Positions 42,305-50,011 are shown, counted from the first letter of the stretch. The stretch is 64,000 nt of DNA from Catellatospora vulcania (GCF_009720385.1 NZ_ML769302.1:1-64000); one strand, 5' to 3'. Numbers and translations are program-made. The notes: a model not told the origin generated them from the letters alone.

Positions 42305-42463
42305 CTAAGCGACCAGGCTGCCGAAGAAGTCACCGAAACCCTGGGCGATGTCCATGACGGTCCCGCCCAGCGTCTTCACGACGTTCGCCGCAGAATCGGG
42401 CCGGAACGCCACGAAGAAGATCAAAAAGGCGATGCCGCCCCACGTAAGGATCTTCTTGAGCAT
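42305..42463 (-). CDS. 52-residue micro-protein with one membrane helix
   Basis: Begins MLKKILTWGGIAFLIFFVAF, a basic tip plus one hydrophobic helix, and continues with an amphipathic tail (VMDIAQGFGDFFGSLVA). GAGGGGG lies about 10 nt before the ATG. The length is short but the ribosome-binding site, the basic-hydrophobic start and the 5-bp spacing to the PH-domain gene argue that it is translated. I recall similar short proteins next to PH-domain genes in other Actinobacteria, with no function assigned. Confidence 0.75.
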   Translation of the reverse strand: MLKKILTWGGIAFLIFFVAFRPDSAANVVKTLGGTVMDIAQGFGDFFGSLVA

Positions 42464-42618
42464 GTCGGGCTATCCCCCTCCGCCTGGCCGTGTCCACTCG
42501 ACAACTGGTGGCCGTGGCGAGACTCAGCGTATCAGTAACGGTGCCTGCCGAGAATCATTAGCGCACATCCGTGCCAGTGCTTTGACCAGCGTCCGATGAG
42601 GAAAGTAAGGAAGTCGAC

Positions 42619-43275
42619 TCACCGGGTGGGACGCAGCCGCGGTGACAGCGCTCCGAACACCAGTTCCGGCGGCAGCCAGTCGCTCAGGTCCTGCAGCACG
42701 ACCTCCTCGGAGAGGAGGTAGCCGGCCTGCGCCGGCCAGGTCACGGCGTACAGCCAGCGCCCCTGGGCCTCCCCTGCGTACGCGCAGCGGTCGTCGGGCG
42801 TGGACACCGCCCACAGTGGAGTGGGGTGCCCGCCGGCCTTCACCTTCGCGTGCGCGCCGTGCCCGCCCTCCAGCTCCAGCAGGGCCGGGCCGGGGTCCGT
42901 GCCGGTCAGCCCCGCGAAGTGGGCGCCGAGCCCCACGCCCGGCTCCTCGGCGATGAGCAGGACATCGGCCGGGCCGTCGCTGAACGGTGTCGGCCCGCTG
43001 CACGCCAGCGCCGTGGCGGACACTCCGGACCGGTCGTCGCCCGCCCACGCCACGCCGGTGACGGTCCAGCCGGTCGGCAGCGGCCAGGGGCACCAGAGCG
43101 GCACTCCCGACTCGGCCGCGCGCTTGCTGGCGCAGGCGAAGACGTCCTGGTTCACATGCTGGGCGGTGTGCAGCGGCGGCACCGGGCCGTCGCGTTCGCA
43201 GACCCAGTCGGAGTGAGCAAGACCGGGCGGCCGCAGATCGCCACCGCACCGCGGACATGACACCGCGAGCCCCAT
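42619..43275 (-). CDS. DUF6758-type conserved actinobacterial protein
   Basis: A 218-residue protein with an N-terminal zinc-ribbon-like segment (SCPRCGGDLRPPGLAHSDWVCERDG: CxxC plus a later Cys and His), followed by VPLWCPWPLPTGWTVTGVAWAGD. These features match DUF6758 proteins of Actinobacteria, which are found near PHP, MarC and PH-domain genes as here. No catalytic motif is visible and no function is known. The stop is 155 bp upstream of the micro-ORF start. Confidence 0.8.
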   Translation of the reverse strand: MGLAVSCPRCGGDLRPPGLAHSDWVCERDGPVPPLHTAQHVNQDVFACASKRAAESGVPLWCPWPLPTGWTVTGVAWAGDDRSGVSATALACSGPTPFSDGPADVLLIAEEPGVGLGAHFAGLTGTDPGPALLELEGGHGAHAKVKAGGHPTPLWAVSTPDDRCAYAGEAQGRWLYAVTWPAQAGYLLSEEVVLQDLSDWLPPELVFGALSPRLRPTR

Positions 43276-43338
43276 GAGGACAACTGTCCGCCCCGTGATC
43301 GAGGCACGTCAAGCCACTCGCCAAGATCGGCAGGCCGG

Positions 43339-44163
43339 TCAGGCGGGGGGCGGGCCGGCGTACGCCCGGATCCAGGCGTGCATGGCGACCGCTGAGGCCA
43401 CTCCGGCGTTCACGGACCGGGTCGAGCCGTACTGGGCGATCGAGTACATCTGGTCGCAGGCCGCCCGCGCCGCCTCGGACAGCCCCGGGCCCTCCTGGCC
43501 GAACAGGAGCGCACAGTGCCGCGGCAGGGTGGTCGTCTCCAGCGGGACGCTGCCGGGCAGGTTGTCGATGCCGATGACGGCCACGCCCGCCCCACGCGCC
43601 CAGGCGGCGAAGGACGCGATCGAGTCATGGTGGCGTACGTGCTGGTAGCGGTCGGTGACCATGGCGCCGCGCCGGTTCCAGCGGCGGCGGCCCACGATGT
43701 GCACCTCGGCGGCCAGGAACGCGTTCGCGGTGCGCACCACCGTGCCGATGTTGAAGTCGTGCTGCCAGTTCTCGATGGCGACGTGGAACTCGTGCCGCCG
43801 GGTGTCCAGGTCGGCCACGATCGCCTCGTGCCGCCAGTACCGGTAGCGGTCCACCACGTTGCGCCGGTCGCCGGCGGCCAGCAGCTCGGGGTCGTAGTGC
43901 TCGCCGTCCGGCCACCGGCCGGCCCAGGGGCCGACGCCGACCTCCAGCTCGTCTTCGGCGACCGGGCCGCCCGTGCCGAAACCGTCCGGGCCGGCCTGCG
44001 ACGGCACACCGTCCACCGCGGTGCGTCCGGCGGGCAAGCCGACGCCGCCGGACTGCCGGTCGTGCGGCGTGGCTGCGCGGTCCGCGCGCTCGGCGGGCAC
44101 GCGACCGCCGCCCGGCCGCTGGTCTTGCGGCGTGGCGGCGTCCGCGTCCCGTTCGGTGGTCAC
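43339..44163 (-). CDS. SpoU-type tRNA/rRNA methyltransferase
   Basis: SPOUT-fold RNA 2'-O-ribose methyltransferase. After about 85 low-complexity residues, the catalytic domain has the SpoU motifs: HEFHVAIENWQHDFNIGTVVRTANAF (motif 1, N and R), LLFGQEGPGLS (motif 2) and IAQYGSTRSVNAGVASAVAMH (motif 3). The RNA target is unknown. The GTG start has TAAAAT 9 nt upstream. The 274-residue length includes the Arg/Gly/Pro-rich tail at the N-terminus, which is unusual for the family. Confidence 0.9.
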   Translation of the reverse strand: MTTERDADAATPQDQRPGGGRVPAERADRAATPHDRQSGGVGLPAGRTAVDGVPSQAGPDGFGTGGPVAEDELEVGVGPWAGRWPDGEHYDPELLAAGDRRNVVDRYRYWRHEAIVADLDTRRHEFHVAIENWQHDFNIGTVVRTANAFLAAEVHIVGRRRWNRRGAMVTDRYQHVRHHDSIASFAAWARGAGVAVIGIDNLPGSVPLETTTLPRHCALLFGQEGPGLSEAARAACDQMYSIAQYGSTRSVNAGVASAVAMHAWIRAYAGPPPA

Positions 44164-44183
44164 AAGTGAAGGATTTTAGCTGG

Positions 44184-44717
44184 TCATACGTTGCGCAGCG
44201 CGTCCAGCAGGTCGGCCAGGAAACGCTGCTCGGCCGGGCTGCGGGTGACCCCGCCGATGCCCAGCAGGCCGCCGGAGCGAGCCGCGCCGCAGACCTGGTC
44301 CGCGATCGCCGCCAGCCAGCGGCGGTACGCCTGCCCGTCGGCCGGGGTGGCCCGGGAGTCGAGCACGATCGCCGCGGCCCGGCAGCTCACCAGCACCTCG
44401 GTGATCGCGGCGTGCGGGTCGCGGAACTGCTCCGCGGCGGGCGGATCGGGGTCCGCCTCGGCGTAGATCGCGCCGACGATGGCTTTCACCAGCTCGGAGT
44501 CCTCGTCGGCTCCGGCGGCGATGGCGTTGATGCCGGCCAGGCCCTCGTCGACCGTACGGCGGTCGCTGTCGGGTTCGGCGGAGGTGGCGGCGATCATGAC
44601 ACGGGCCGGGAGCCGGGTCAGCAGCTCCCACTCGTGCGGTTCGAAGGTGAGGGGAGCGATCTCCCGCCGGTACAGCTGGCGCGAGATCAGGTGATCCGCT
44701 GCGGAATTACTCGGCAT
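44184..44717 (-). CDS. Hypothetical protein, 177 aa
   Basis: Not recognised. It is Ala-rich and mainly helical, with LTFEPHEWELLTRLPARVMIAATSAEPD near the N-terminus and a C-terminal GGVTRSPAEQRFLADLLDALRNV. It has no membrane segment or signal peptide. AGGAGG lies 5 nt before the ATG, giving good support for translation. It ends 20 bp before the SpoU-type gene start and might be co-transcribed with it. Confidence 0.75.
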   Translation of the reverse strand: MPSNSAADHLISRQLYRREIAPLTFEPHEWELLTRLPARVMIAATSAEPDSDRRTVDEGLAGINAIAAGADEDSELVKAIVGAIYAEADPDPPAAEQFRDPHAAITEVLVSCRAAAIVLDSRATPADGQAYRRWLAAIADQVCGAARSGGLLGIGGVTRSPAEQRFLADLLDALRNV

Positions 44718-44820
44718 GGCGACCTCCTGCCGTCAGCATATGCCGCGACCGCGGACGCTTGCCGCGAAGCGTGCCAATCACCCGCAAGGGCGGCGACCGT
44801 TGTCTGTGATGTAGTTCTCG

Positions 44821-44854
44821 GCACGGCCTATGTACTCGCCGGTAACGGCCGTGC
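44821..44854. promoter_or_regulatory. Inverted repeat upstream of the MaoC gene
   Basis: GCACGGCC (44821-44828) and GGCCGTGC (44847-44854) are exact complements 18 bp apart, with TATGTACTC between them. It lies 80 bp before the MaoC start and could be an operator around the -10 region. No regulator is assigned. Confidence 0.4.
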
Positions 44855-44934
44855 AGAATCCTTTTCACAAGCGCGGGCGGCGGGTGCCGGGGAGGGCCCC
44901 GCCGTTCGCTGCATCCAGGGGCGGGAGACGGACA

Positions 44935-45399
44935 ATGCAGTTCGGGCGCTACTTCGAGGAGTTCGAGGTCGGGGCGATCTACAAGCACTGGCCCGGCAAG
45001 ACGGTCACCGAGTACGACGACCACCTCTTCTGCCTGCTGACGATGAACCACCACCCGCTGCACCTGGACGCCCACTACGCGGCGACGCAGACCGAGTTCA
45101 AGCGCAACGTGGTGGTCGGCAACTACATCTACTCGCTGCTGCTGGGCATGTCCGTGCCCGACGTCAGCGGCAAGGCCATCGCCAACCTCGAGGTCGAGAG
45201 CCTGCGCCACGTCGCGCCGACCTTCCACGGCGACACCATTTACGGCGAGACCACCGTGCTGGACAAGCGCGAGTCCGGGTCCAAGCCCGATCGCGGCGTG
45301 GTCAGCGTCGAGACCCGCGGCTACAACCAGGACGGCACCCTGGTCTGCATCTTCAAGCGCAAGGTCATGGTCCCCAAGCGCCCCGACGCCGCCGAGTAG
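44935..45399 (+). CDS. MaoC-family hydratase, probable mesaconyl-CoA type
   Basis: A 154-residue hotdog-fold dehydratase. FEVGAIYKHWPGKTVTEYDDHLFCLLTMNHHPLH contains the catalytic Asp/His pair of MaoC-type hydratases. The sequence strongly resembles the MaoC gene that sits in the crotonyl-CoA carboxylase/reductase cluster of Streptomyces, in the ethylmalonyl-CoA pathway. The acyl-CoA dehydrogenase at 50012 and the CoA-ester lyase at 53955 are the other members of that cluster, here spread over 10 kb. GGGAGACGG precedes the ATG. Confidence 0.88.
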   Translation: MQFGRYFEEFEVGAIYKHWPGKTVTEYDDHLFCLLTMNHHPLHLDAHYAATQTEFKRNVVVGNYIYSLLLGMSVPDVSGKAIANLEVESLRHVAPTFHGDTIYGETTVLDKRESGSKPDRGVVSVETRGYNQDGTLVCIFKRKVMVPKRPDAAE

Positions 45400-45422
45400 G
45401 GCCGCCCACGGCCCCGTTTTCC

Positions 45423-45487
45423 ATAGACGTTGGCCTATTACGTCGAGTATTTGTAGATCAAACTCGATGTAATAGGCCAACGTCCAT
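45423..45487. repeat. Palindromic repeat family A, copy 4
   Basis: Arms 45423-45448 and 45462-45487 (26 nt) pair with one A/C mismatch and one G-U-type pair around a 13-nt loop with AGATCAA. The core is TAGACGTTGGCCTAT; the inner arm TACGTCGAGT is specific to this copy. It lies 23 bp past the MaoC stop and 27 bp before the convergent stop of the DCC gene. Confidence 0.85.
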
Positions 45488-45514
45488 TCAAGGAGGGGCG
45501 CCCAGGACGGGGGC

Positions 45515-45895
45515 TCAGGGACGGGGTGGGGCCGGCGGCACGGCGCAGGCGGCGGTGCCGCCGGGGAGCTGGTGGCGGTGGCGGGCGATCCAGCGGTACA
45601 CGGGCCAGGACGCGAGCCCCACACCGGGCAGGCCGAGTGCGCCGCCCAGCGGACGCCAGGCCGAGCGGCTCGTGCGCAGCAGCGCGGCGATCGCGTCGGG
45701 CCCGGCGAGCGGGGGTCGGCCGGGTTCGACGTACTGCACCGCCTCCAGGCACTGCTCGCGGGTCAGGCCCAGGGCGGGCAGGTCCGCGCGGTGCCAGGGC
45801 ACGAGCAGGGCGTCGGTCGGGATCCGGCGGCGGATGAACTCGACGCACCGGGTGCAGAAGGCGCAGTCGCCGTCGTAGACGAAGGTCGCGGGCAC
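45515..45895 (-). CDS. DCC-type (DUF393) thiol-disulfide oxidoreductase-like protein
   Basis: A 126-residue protein with the thioredoxin-fold hallmark YDGDCAFCTRCVEFIRRR near the N-terminus (DxxCxxC), typical of DUF393/DCC proteins. The GTG at 45895 is preferred because GGAGG lies about 9 nt upstream; a GTG seven codons earlier has no site. trxA lies divergently upstream. Redox activity is presumed from the motif. Confidence 0.82.
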   Translation of the reverse strand: MPATFVYDGDCAFCTRCVEFIRRRIPTDALLVPWHRADLPALGLTREQCLEAVQYVEPGRPPLAGPDAIAALLRTSRSAWRPLGGALGLPGVGLASWPVYRWIARHRHQLPGGTAACAVPPAPPRP

Positions 45896-45950
45896 ACTTT
45901 CATGGTCCTCCGCCACACGCCCGCAGTACGGCGGGATGCCCTGTGTGTCA

Positions 45951-45967
45951 CGTCACCGTCGGTAACG
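45951..45967. promoter_or_regulatory. Dyad in the DCC/trxA intergenic region
   Basis: CGTCACCG-T-CGGTAACG, an inverted repeat with one mismatch, in the 150-bp divergent region between the DCC gene and trxA. It could be a shared operator. The binding protein is unknown. Confidence 0.35.
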
Positions 45968-46045
45968 TGGACGGGACGGGAATGTGCAAGGTGACGCAGT
46001 GGTTTACATGGACGCTGGTCACTCGATGAAATGAGGAGCACGACG

Positions 46046-46402
46046 ATGGGCACCGTGGAGTTCACCACCGACAACTTCGGCGAGAAGACGAGCGGCGACG
46101 GCATCACGTTCGTGGACTTCTGGGCGAGCTGGTGTGGCCCGTGTGTCCGTTTCGCGCCGGTCTACGAGCGGGCCGCCGAAGCGAACCCGGACGTCACCTT
46201 CGGCAAGGTCGACACCGAGGCGCAGCAGGAGCTCGCCATGCACTTCAACATCCAGTCGATCCCCACGATCATGGCGATCCGCGACGGCGTGATCGTGTAC
46301 GCGCAGCCAGGCGCGCTGCCCGAGACCGCGTTCCTGGACCTGATCTCCAAGGTGCGCGAGCTCGACATGGAGAAGGTGAAGGCGGACGCGACGGCTGCCT
46401 GA
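46046..46402 (+). CDS. trxA: Thioredoxin
   Basis: A 118-residue thioredoxin that reduces protein disulfides. FVDFWASWCGPCVRFAPVYERAA near 25 holds the CGPC active site, and SIPTIMAIRDG has the cis-Pro. The ATG at 46046 has GAGGAGC 6 nt upstream; an in-frame ATG five codons earlier would overlap the site. The LexA-type box of the next gene starts 3 bp after its stop. Confidence 0.94.
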   Translation: MGTVEFTTDNFGEKTSGDGITFVDFWASWCGPCVRFAPVYERAAEANPDVTFGKVDTEAQQELAMHFNIQSIPTIMAIRDGVIVYAQPGALPETAFLDLISKVRELDMEKVKADATAA

Positions 46403-46405
46403 CGT

Positions 46406-46421
46406 TCGAACATATGTTTGA
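46406..46421 (+). promoter_or_regulatory. LexA (SOS) box
   Basis: TCGAACATATGTTTGA, one mismatch from the actinobacterial SOS box TCGAAC-N4-GTTCGA. A TATGTT hexamer (46413-46418) inside the box is a suitable -10, so LexA would occlude the promoter of the radical SAM gene whose GTG is at 46430. Confidence 0.82.
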
Positions 46422-46429
46422 ATAGCGGG

Positions 46430-48487
46430 GTGCGCTGGAGTCATCTCACCGAGAGCAGCACCCCGCCGGACGCGACCGCGCCGGTGCAGCAGCCGCTGCC
46501 CGGCGCGGTCGTGCGTACGTTCGACACTCCCGGCTTCGCCGGGATGACGTTCTACGAGGTACGCGCCAAGTCACTGATCAACAAGGTGGCGGGCGAGCGG
46601 CGCGGGGTGCCGTTCGAATACACGATCAACCCATACCGCGGCTGCACCCATGCCTGCTCGTACTGCCTGGCCGGGGACACCCCCGTGCTGATGGCGGACG
46701 GGCGCACCAAACCCATCTCCGAGCTGCGCGTCGGCGACGCGATCATCGGCACGGTCCGCGAGGGCTCCTACCGGCGCTACGCGGTGACCCACGTGCGGGA
46801 CAAGTGGTCCACCGTGAAGCCGGCCTACCGGGTGACCCTGCGCGACGGCACCGAGCTGGTGGCCAGCGGGGACCACCGGTTCCTCACCGACCGGGGCTGG
46901 AAGCACGTCACCGGGGCCCGCTCGGGGCCTGCGCAGCGGCCGCACCTGACCACCGGCAACAAGCTGATGGGCACCGGCCGCTTCGCCGAGCAGCCCAAGG
47001 AGTCCCCGGAGTACCGGCGCGGCTACCTGCACGCGGTGCTGCGCCCGGAGCCGGAGAGCGGCTACCGCGACCCGTACGGCACCGTGCCGCGGTTCCGGCT
47101 CGCGTCCGCCGAGCCGCAGCTGCTCAGCCGCACCATCGGCTACCTGCGCGAGTCGGGGGCGCACACGGCCGAGTTCACGCCGCTGGGCCAGCGCACGGGG
47201 CTGCGCACGTACGCCCGCCGCGATCTCGACCTGATCCACACCCTGCTGGAGCGGCCCGACGAGCGCGACGCCGAATGGGACAAGGGTTTCCTGGCCGGCG
47301 TCTTCGACGCGGAGGGCAGCCACACCCAGGGCCTGTGGCGCATCGTGCACACCGATCCGGAGCTGGTCGAGCCCACCAGGGCGGCGCTGCGCGCGTTCGG
47401 GTTCGAGTTCGTCGTGGAGGACCGGCGCGACCTGATCGGGCTGCTCAGCCTGCGCCTGCTCGGCGGCCTGCCGGAGAAGCTGCGCTTCTTCCACCTGACC
47501 GACCCCGCGGTGACCCGGCGGCGCACCGTGCAGGGCGTCGCGATCAAGGGCACCGTGCCGCTGCACGTGGACTCGATCGAGCCGCTGGGCCTGGAGCTGC
47601 CGCTGTGGGACATCACCACCGGCACCGGCGACTTCATCGCCAACGGCGTGGTCAGCCACAACTGCTTCGCCCGCAACACGCACAGCTATCTCGACCTGGA
47701 CACCGGGCACGACTTCGACTCGAAGATCGTGGTGAAGGTGAACGCGCCCGAGCTGCTGCGCCGTGAGCTGGCCGCGCCCCGCTGGGAGGGCAGGCCGATC
47801 GCGATGGGCACCAACGTCGACTGCTACCAGCGGGCCGAGGGCCGCTACCGGCTGATGCCGGGCATCATCGGGGCGCTGTCGGACTGGTCGAACCCGTTCT
47901 CGATCCTCACCAAGGGCACGCTGATCCTGCGGGACCTGCCGCTGCTGCAGCAGGCCGCGTTGCGCACGAAGGTGTCGGTGGCTTACTCGATCGGCTTCCT
48001 CGACGAGGCGCTGTGGCGCAGCGTGGAGTCGGGCACGCCGAGCCCGTCGCGGCGGCTGGACGCGGTGCGCCGGATGAGCGACGCCGGGCTGCGGGTCGGG
48101 GTGCTGATGGCGCCGATCCTGCCGGGCCTGTCCGACAGCGAGGAGCAGCTCGACGCGACCGTCGGGGCGCTGGTCGCGGCGGGGGCCGCGAGCATCACGC
48201 CGCTGGTCCTGCACCTGCGGCCCGGCGCCCGGGAGTGGTACCTGGGCTGGCTCGCCGCGAACCATCCCGGGCTGGTGCCGTTCTACGAGCGGCTCTACCC
48301 GGGCAAGCGCGCCTATGTGAGCGACGACTACCAGCGGCTGGTGACGGCGAAGGTGCGCCGGGCCTGCCGGCGGCACGGGCTGCCGGCCCGCGACACGCCC
48401 GCCCGGGATCTGGTGGTGACCGGGCAGGAGGAGCCGGTGCCGCCCGCCGCCACGGAGGCGACGGGCGTCCAGCTCACGCTTCTGTGA
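46430..48487 (+). CDS. Intein-containing Rv2578c-family radical SAM protein
   Basis: A 685-residue precursor. The host protein is a radical SAM enzyme of the Rv2578c type: NPYRGCTHACSY gives the first two Cys of the CxxxCxxC cluster motif (C72, C76), and after splicing the third is C412 in CFARNTHSYLD. A SAM-binding region with GTNVDCYQRAEGRYRLMPGI and LTKGTLILRDLP follows. An intein of 333 residues interrupts the motif. The family may act on damaged DNA or RNA, but its substrate is unknown. The GTG at 46430 fits the start of homologues (MRWxxL). The gene is preceded by a LexA box; its end overlaps the convergent DUF3817 gene by 14 bp. Confidence 0.9.
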   Translation: MRWSHLTESSTPPDATAPVQQPLPGAVVRTFDTPGFAGMTFYEVRAKSLINKVAGERRGVPFEYTINPYRGCTHACSYCLAGDTPVLMADGRTKPISELRVGDAIIGTVREGSYRRYAVTHVRDKWSTVKPAYRVTLRDGTELVASGDHRFLTDRGWKHVTGARSGPAQRPHLTTGNKLMGTGRFAEQPKESPEYRRGYLHAVLRPEPESGYRDPYGTVPRFRLASAEPQLLSRTIGYLRESGAHTAEFTPLGQRTGLRTYARRDLDLIHTLLERPDERDAEWDKGFLAGVFDAEGSHTQGLWRIVHTDPELVEPTRAALRAFGFEFVVEDRRDLIGLLSLRLLGGLPEKLRFFHLTDPAVTRRRTVQGVAIKGTVPLHVDSIEPLGLELPLWDITTGTGDFIANGVVSHNCFARNTHSYLDLDTGHDFDSKIVVKVNAPELLRRELAAPRWEGRPIAMGTNVDCYQRAEGRYRLMPGIIGALSDWSNPFSILTKGTLILRDLPLLQQAALRTKVSVAYSIGFLDEALWRSVESGTPSPSRRLDAVRRMSDAGLRVGVLMAPILPGLSDSEEQLDATVGALVAAGAASITPLVLHLRPGAREWYLGWLAANHPGLVPFYERLYPGKRAYVSDDYQRLVTAKVRRACRRHGLPARDTPARDLVVTGQEEPVPPAATEATGVQLTLL
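46664..47662 (+). other. Intein with LAGLIDADG homing domain inside the radical SAM gene
   Basis: Residues 79-411 of the precursor. Block A starts CLAGDTPVLMADG (Cys1), block B includes LVASGDHRFLT, and the C-terminal end reads DFIANGVVSHN followed by Cys+1. The central homing endonuclease region has one good LAGLIDADG helix, GFLAGVFDAEGS near 286, while the first (near 198, GYLHAVLRPEP) has lost its acidic residue. Splicing should be possible because Cys1, the His-Asn end and Cys+1 are intact; the nuclease may be dead. Confidence 0.92.
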
Positions 48488-48797
48488 ACGAGGGCTGCCG
48501 GTCCGTGCCGCTGAGCCAGCCGACCACGCGGCGCTCCATGATGAACGACAGGAACGGGATGGTGCCGGCCAGCGCCACCAGCAGGATGCGGGTGACCGGC
48601 CACTGCACCCGCCGGGCCAGGTCGCCGACGGCGGCCAGGTAGACCACGTACAGCCAGCCGTGCACCGGGGCGATGATCATCACGCCCAGGTTGTTGTCGC
48701 CGAAGTACTTCATCGGCATGGCGACCAGGGTGAGCGCCAGCAGCAGCACGCCCACGATCCAGGCGATGATGCGGTACCGGGTGAGTGCGCCGTTCAT
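48474..48797 (-). CDS. DUF3817 membrane protein
   Basis: A 107-residue protein with three membrane segments. The DUF3817 features are LTRYRIIAWIVGVLLLALTL at the N-terminus, MPMKYF, and IIAPVHGWLYVVYL with the conserved His, then PFLSFIMERRV. Similar domains occur in Gram-positive membrane proteins of unknown role, near transporter genes. Its ATG overlaps the stop of the gene upstream by four bases (ATGA). Confidence 0.88.
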   Translation of the reverse strand: MNGALTRYRIIAWIVGVLLLALTLVAMPMKYFGDNNLGVMIIAPVHGWLYVVYLAAVGDLARRVQWPVTRILLVALAGTIPFLSFIMERRVVGWLSGTDRQPSFTEA

Positions 48798-49201
48798 CGA
48801 TACTCCTTAGCGGGATAGTCGCCGGGTCGGGCTTCGGGGTTCTCGGTCAGCCACGCCAGGTACCGGTTGTACTCGGCCAGCTGCGGATCGCCGGATTCCT
48901 CCCCCGCCGCAGTGGGCTGGTTCACCCGCCGCGTGATGACCGGACGCGGCCGGTCCACCGGGTCAACGGCGGGGGCCGGGACCTCGGCACGGCCCTTGCG
49001 GAGGGTGAGCCGCATCTCGCGGACCCAGATCACCACCACGAAGATCGCGAAGATCGGCCACTCGAAGGTGTACGCCCAGCTCAGTGTGTTTCCCTCGGCG
49101 GCACGGCCCGCCTGCCACCAACCGAGGGCCAGACATGTGACGACGGCCAGCAGCGCCAGCACGTGACCGGCCAGCCAGCCGGGGGTGAGCAGTCGTCGCA
49201 C
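48794..49201 (-). CDS. Membrane protein of unknown function, 135 aa
   Basis: Two hydrophobic segments (about 7-27 and 43-60; GWLAGHVLALLAVVTCLALGWWQ and FEWPIFAIFVVVIWV) followed by a charged, probably disordered tail of about 70 residues with Arg/Pro/Glu. The GTG at 49201 lies 7 nt after TATCCT, the leaderless pattern; a longer open frame upstream has no ribosome-binding site. It is coupled to the DUF3817 gene by an ATGA overlap. I do not recognise a family name. Confidence 0.78.
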   Translation of the reverse strand: MRRLLTPGWLAGHVLALLAVVTCLALGWWQAGRAAEGNTLSWAYTFEWPIFAIFVVVIWVREMRLTLRKGRAEVPAPAVDPVDRPRPVITRRVNQPTAAGEESGDPQLAEYNRYLAWLTENPEARPGDYPAKEYR

Positions 49202-49208
49202 GTCGGCC

Positions 49209-49274
49209 AGGATAGCCTGCCCCCCGATCGACACCGGCCGCGCCGTTGGCGGAGGTGAGGTGGTCTCGTAGCCT
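49209..49274. promoter_or_regulatory. Divergent leaderless promoter pair
   Basis: On the minus strand TATCCT (49209-49214) ends 7 nt before the GTG at 49201; on the plus strand TAGCCT (49269-49274) ends 6 nt before the GTG at 49281. Both genes should start transcription at or next to their start codons. Confidence 0.6.
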
Positions 49275-49280
49275 TTCGGA

Positions 49281-49964
49281 GTGATCGCCGTGCCGACGAC
49301 CCCGCGCGCCCGCGCCACCGTGCTGACCGCGGCCGGGCTGCTGCTCATCGCCGTCGCCTGGTGGTACGGGCGCACCACGCCCATCCACCCGCTCTCCGAG
49401 GACGAGGCGCTCACCCTCTGGCTGATCGTCATCGGCGTCGGGGCGGCCGTCGCCCGCTCCTTCTACCTGATGCGCCACCCGACCGGGCAGTGGCGGCAGG
49501 GCGCCGCCGACGGAGAACCCGGCCTCGTGCTCACCCCGGTGTCGGACCGGATGCTGACCGCGATCTGGTTCGCCGTGCAGCTGCCGATCATCGCCCGCTG
49601 GGCGCGGCTGAACGACGGCCGTGAGCTCGGTCTCGCCATCGTGTGGACGCTGCTCGCGCTGGGGCTGCTCTGGGTGGTGGTGCGCCCGGCCCACGGCCAC
49701 GCCCGGCAGATCGTGCTCAACGCCGGCGGGGTACGCGTACACCGGCAGCACTTCCCCTGGTCGCAGGTCCGCTCGGCCCGCCTGAACAGCGGGGCCGGGC
49801 TGCGGCTGGAGACCGCCGAGCGCACCCTGCGCCTGCGCGGCGCGGACTACCGCATGCGCGACGCCGACGTGGCCGGCGTCCTGCAGTACTACCTGGACCA
49901 CCCCGAGCGCCGCGGCGACCTGGCCCACCTCGCCGACGCCCCGCCGGAGCTGCGCTCCCACTGA
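49281..49964 (+). CDS. Membrane protein of unknown function, 227 aa
   Basis: Four hydrophobic segments (about 12-32, 44-62, 90-108 and 118-137) are followed by a soluble beta-rich C-terminal part (about 140-215: IVLNAGGVRVHRQHFPWSQV, a PH-like pattern seen in membrane proteins with YdbS/DUF-type folds). I do not recognise a named family. The GTG is 6 nt after TAGCCT and has no ribosome-binding site. It ends at a good bidirectional terminator. Confidence 0.75.
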   Translation: MIAVPTTPRARATVLTAAGLLLIAVAWWYGRTTPIHPLSEDEALTLWLIVIGVGAAVARSFYLMRHPTGQWRQGAADGEPGLVLTPVSDRMLTAIWFAVQLPIIARWARLNDGRELGLAIVWTLLALGLLWVVVRPAHGHARQIVLNAGGVRVHRQHFPWSQVRSARLNSGAGLRLETAERTLRLRGADYRMRDADVAGVLQYYLDHPERRGDLAHLADAPPELRSH

Positions 49965-49968
49965 CAGA

Positions 49969-50004
49969 CCGATGGCGCGACCCCGCCGGGGATCGCGCCA
50001 TCGG
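49969..50004. terminator. Bidirectional terminator
   Basis: CCGATGGCGCGACCCC pairs with GGGG-A-TCGCGCCATCGG (one bulged base) around a GCC loop. It lies between the stops of two convergent genes, 4 bp from the first. Confidence 0.85.
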
Positions 50005-50011
50005 CACACGG

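Noticed and set aside
5664-45487. The four family A palindromes as a CRISPR array or phage attachment sites
   Set aside because: Copies are about 9-21 kb apart with no spacers or cas genes, and there is no integrase.
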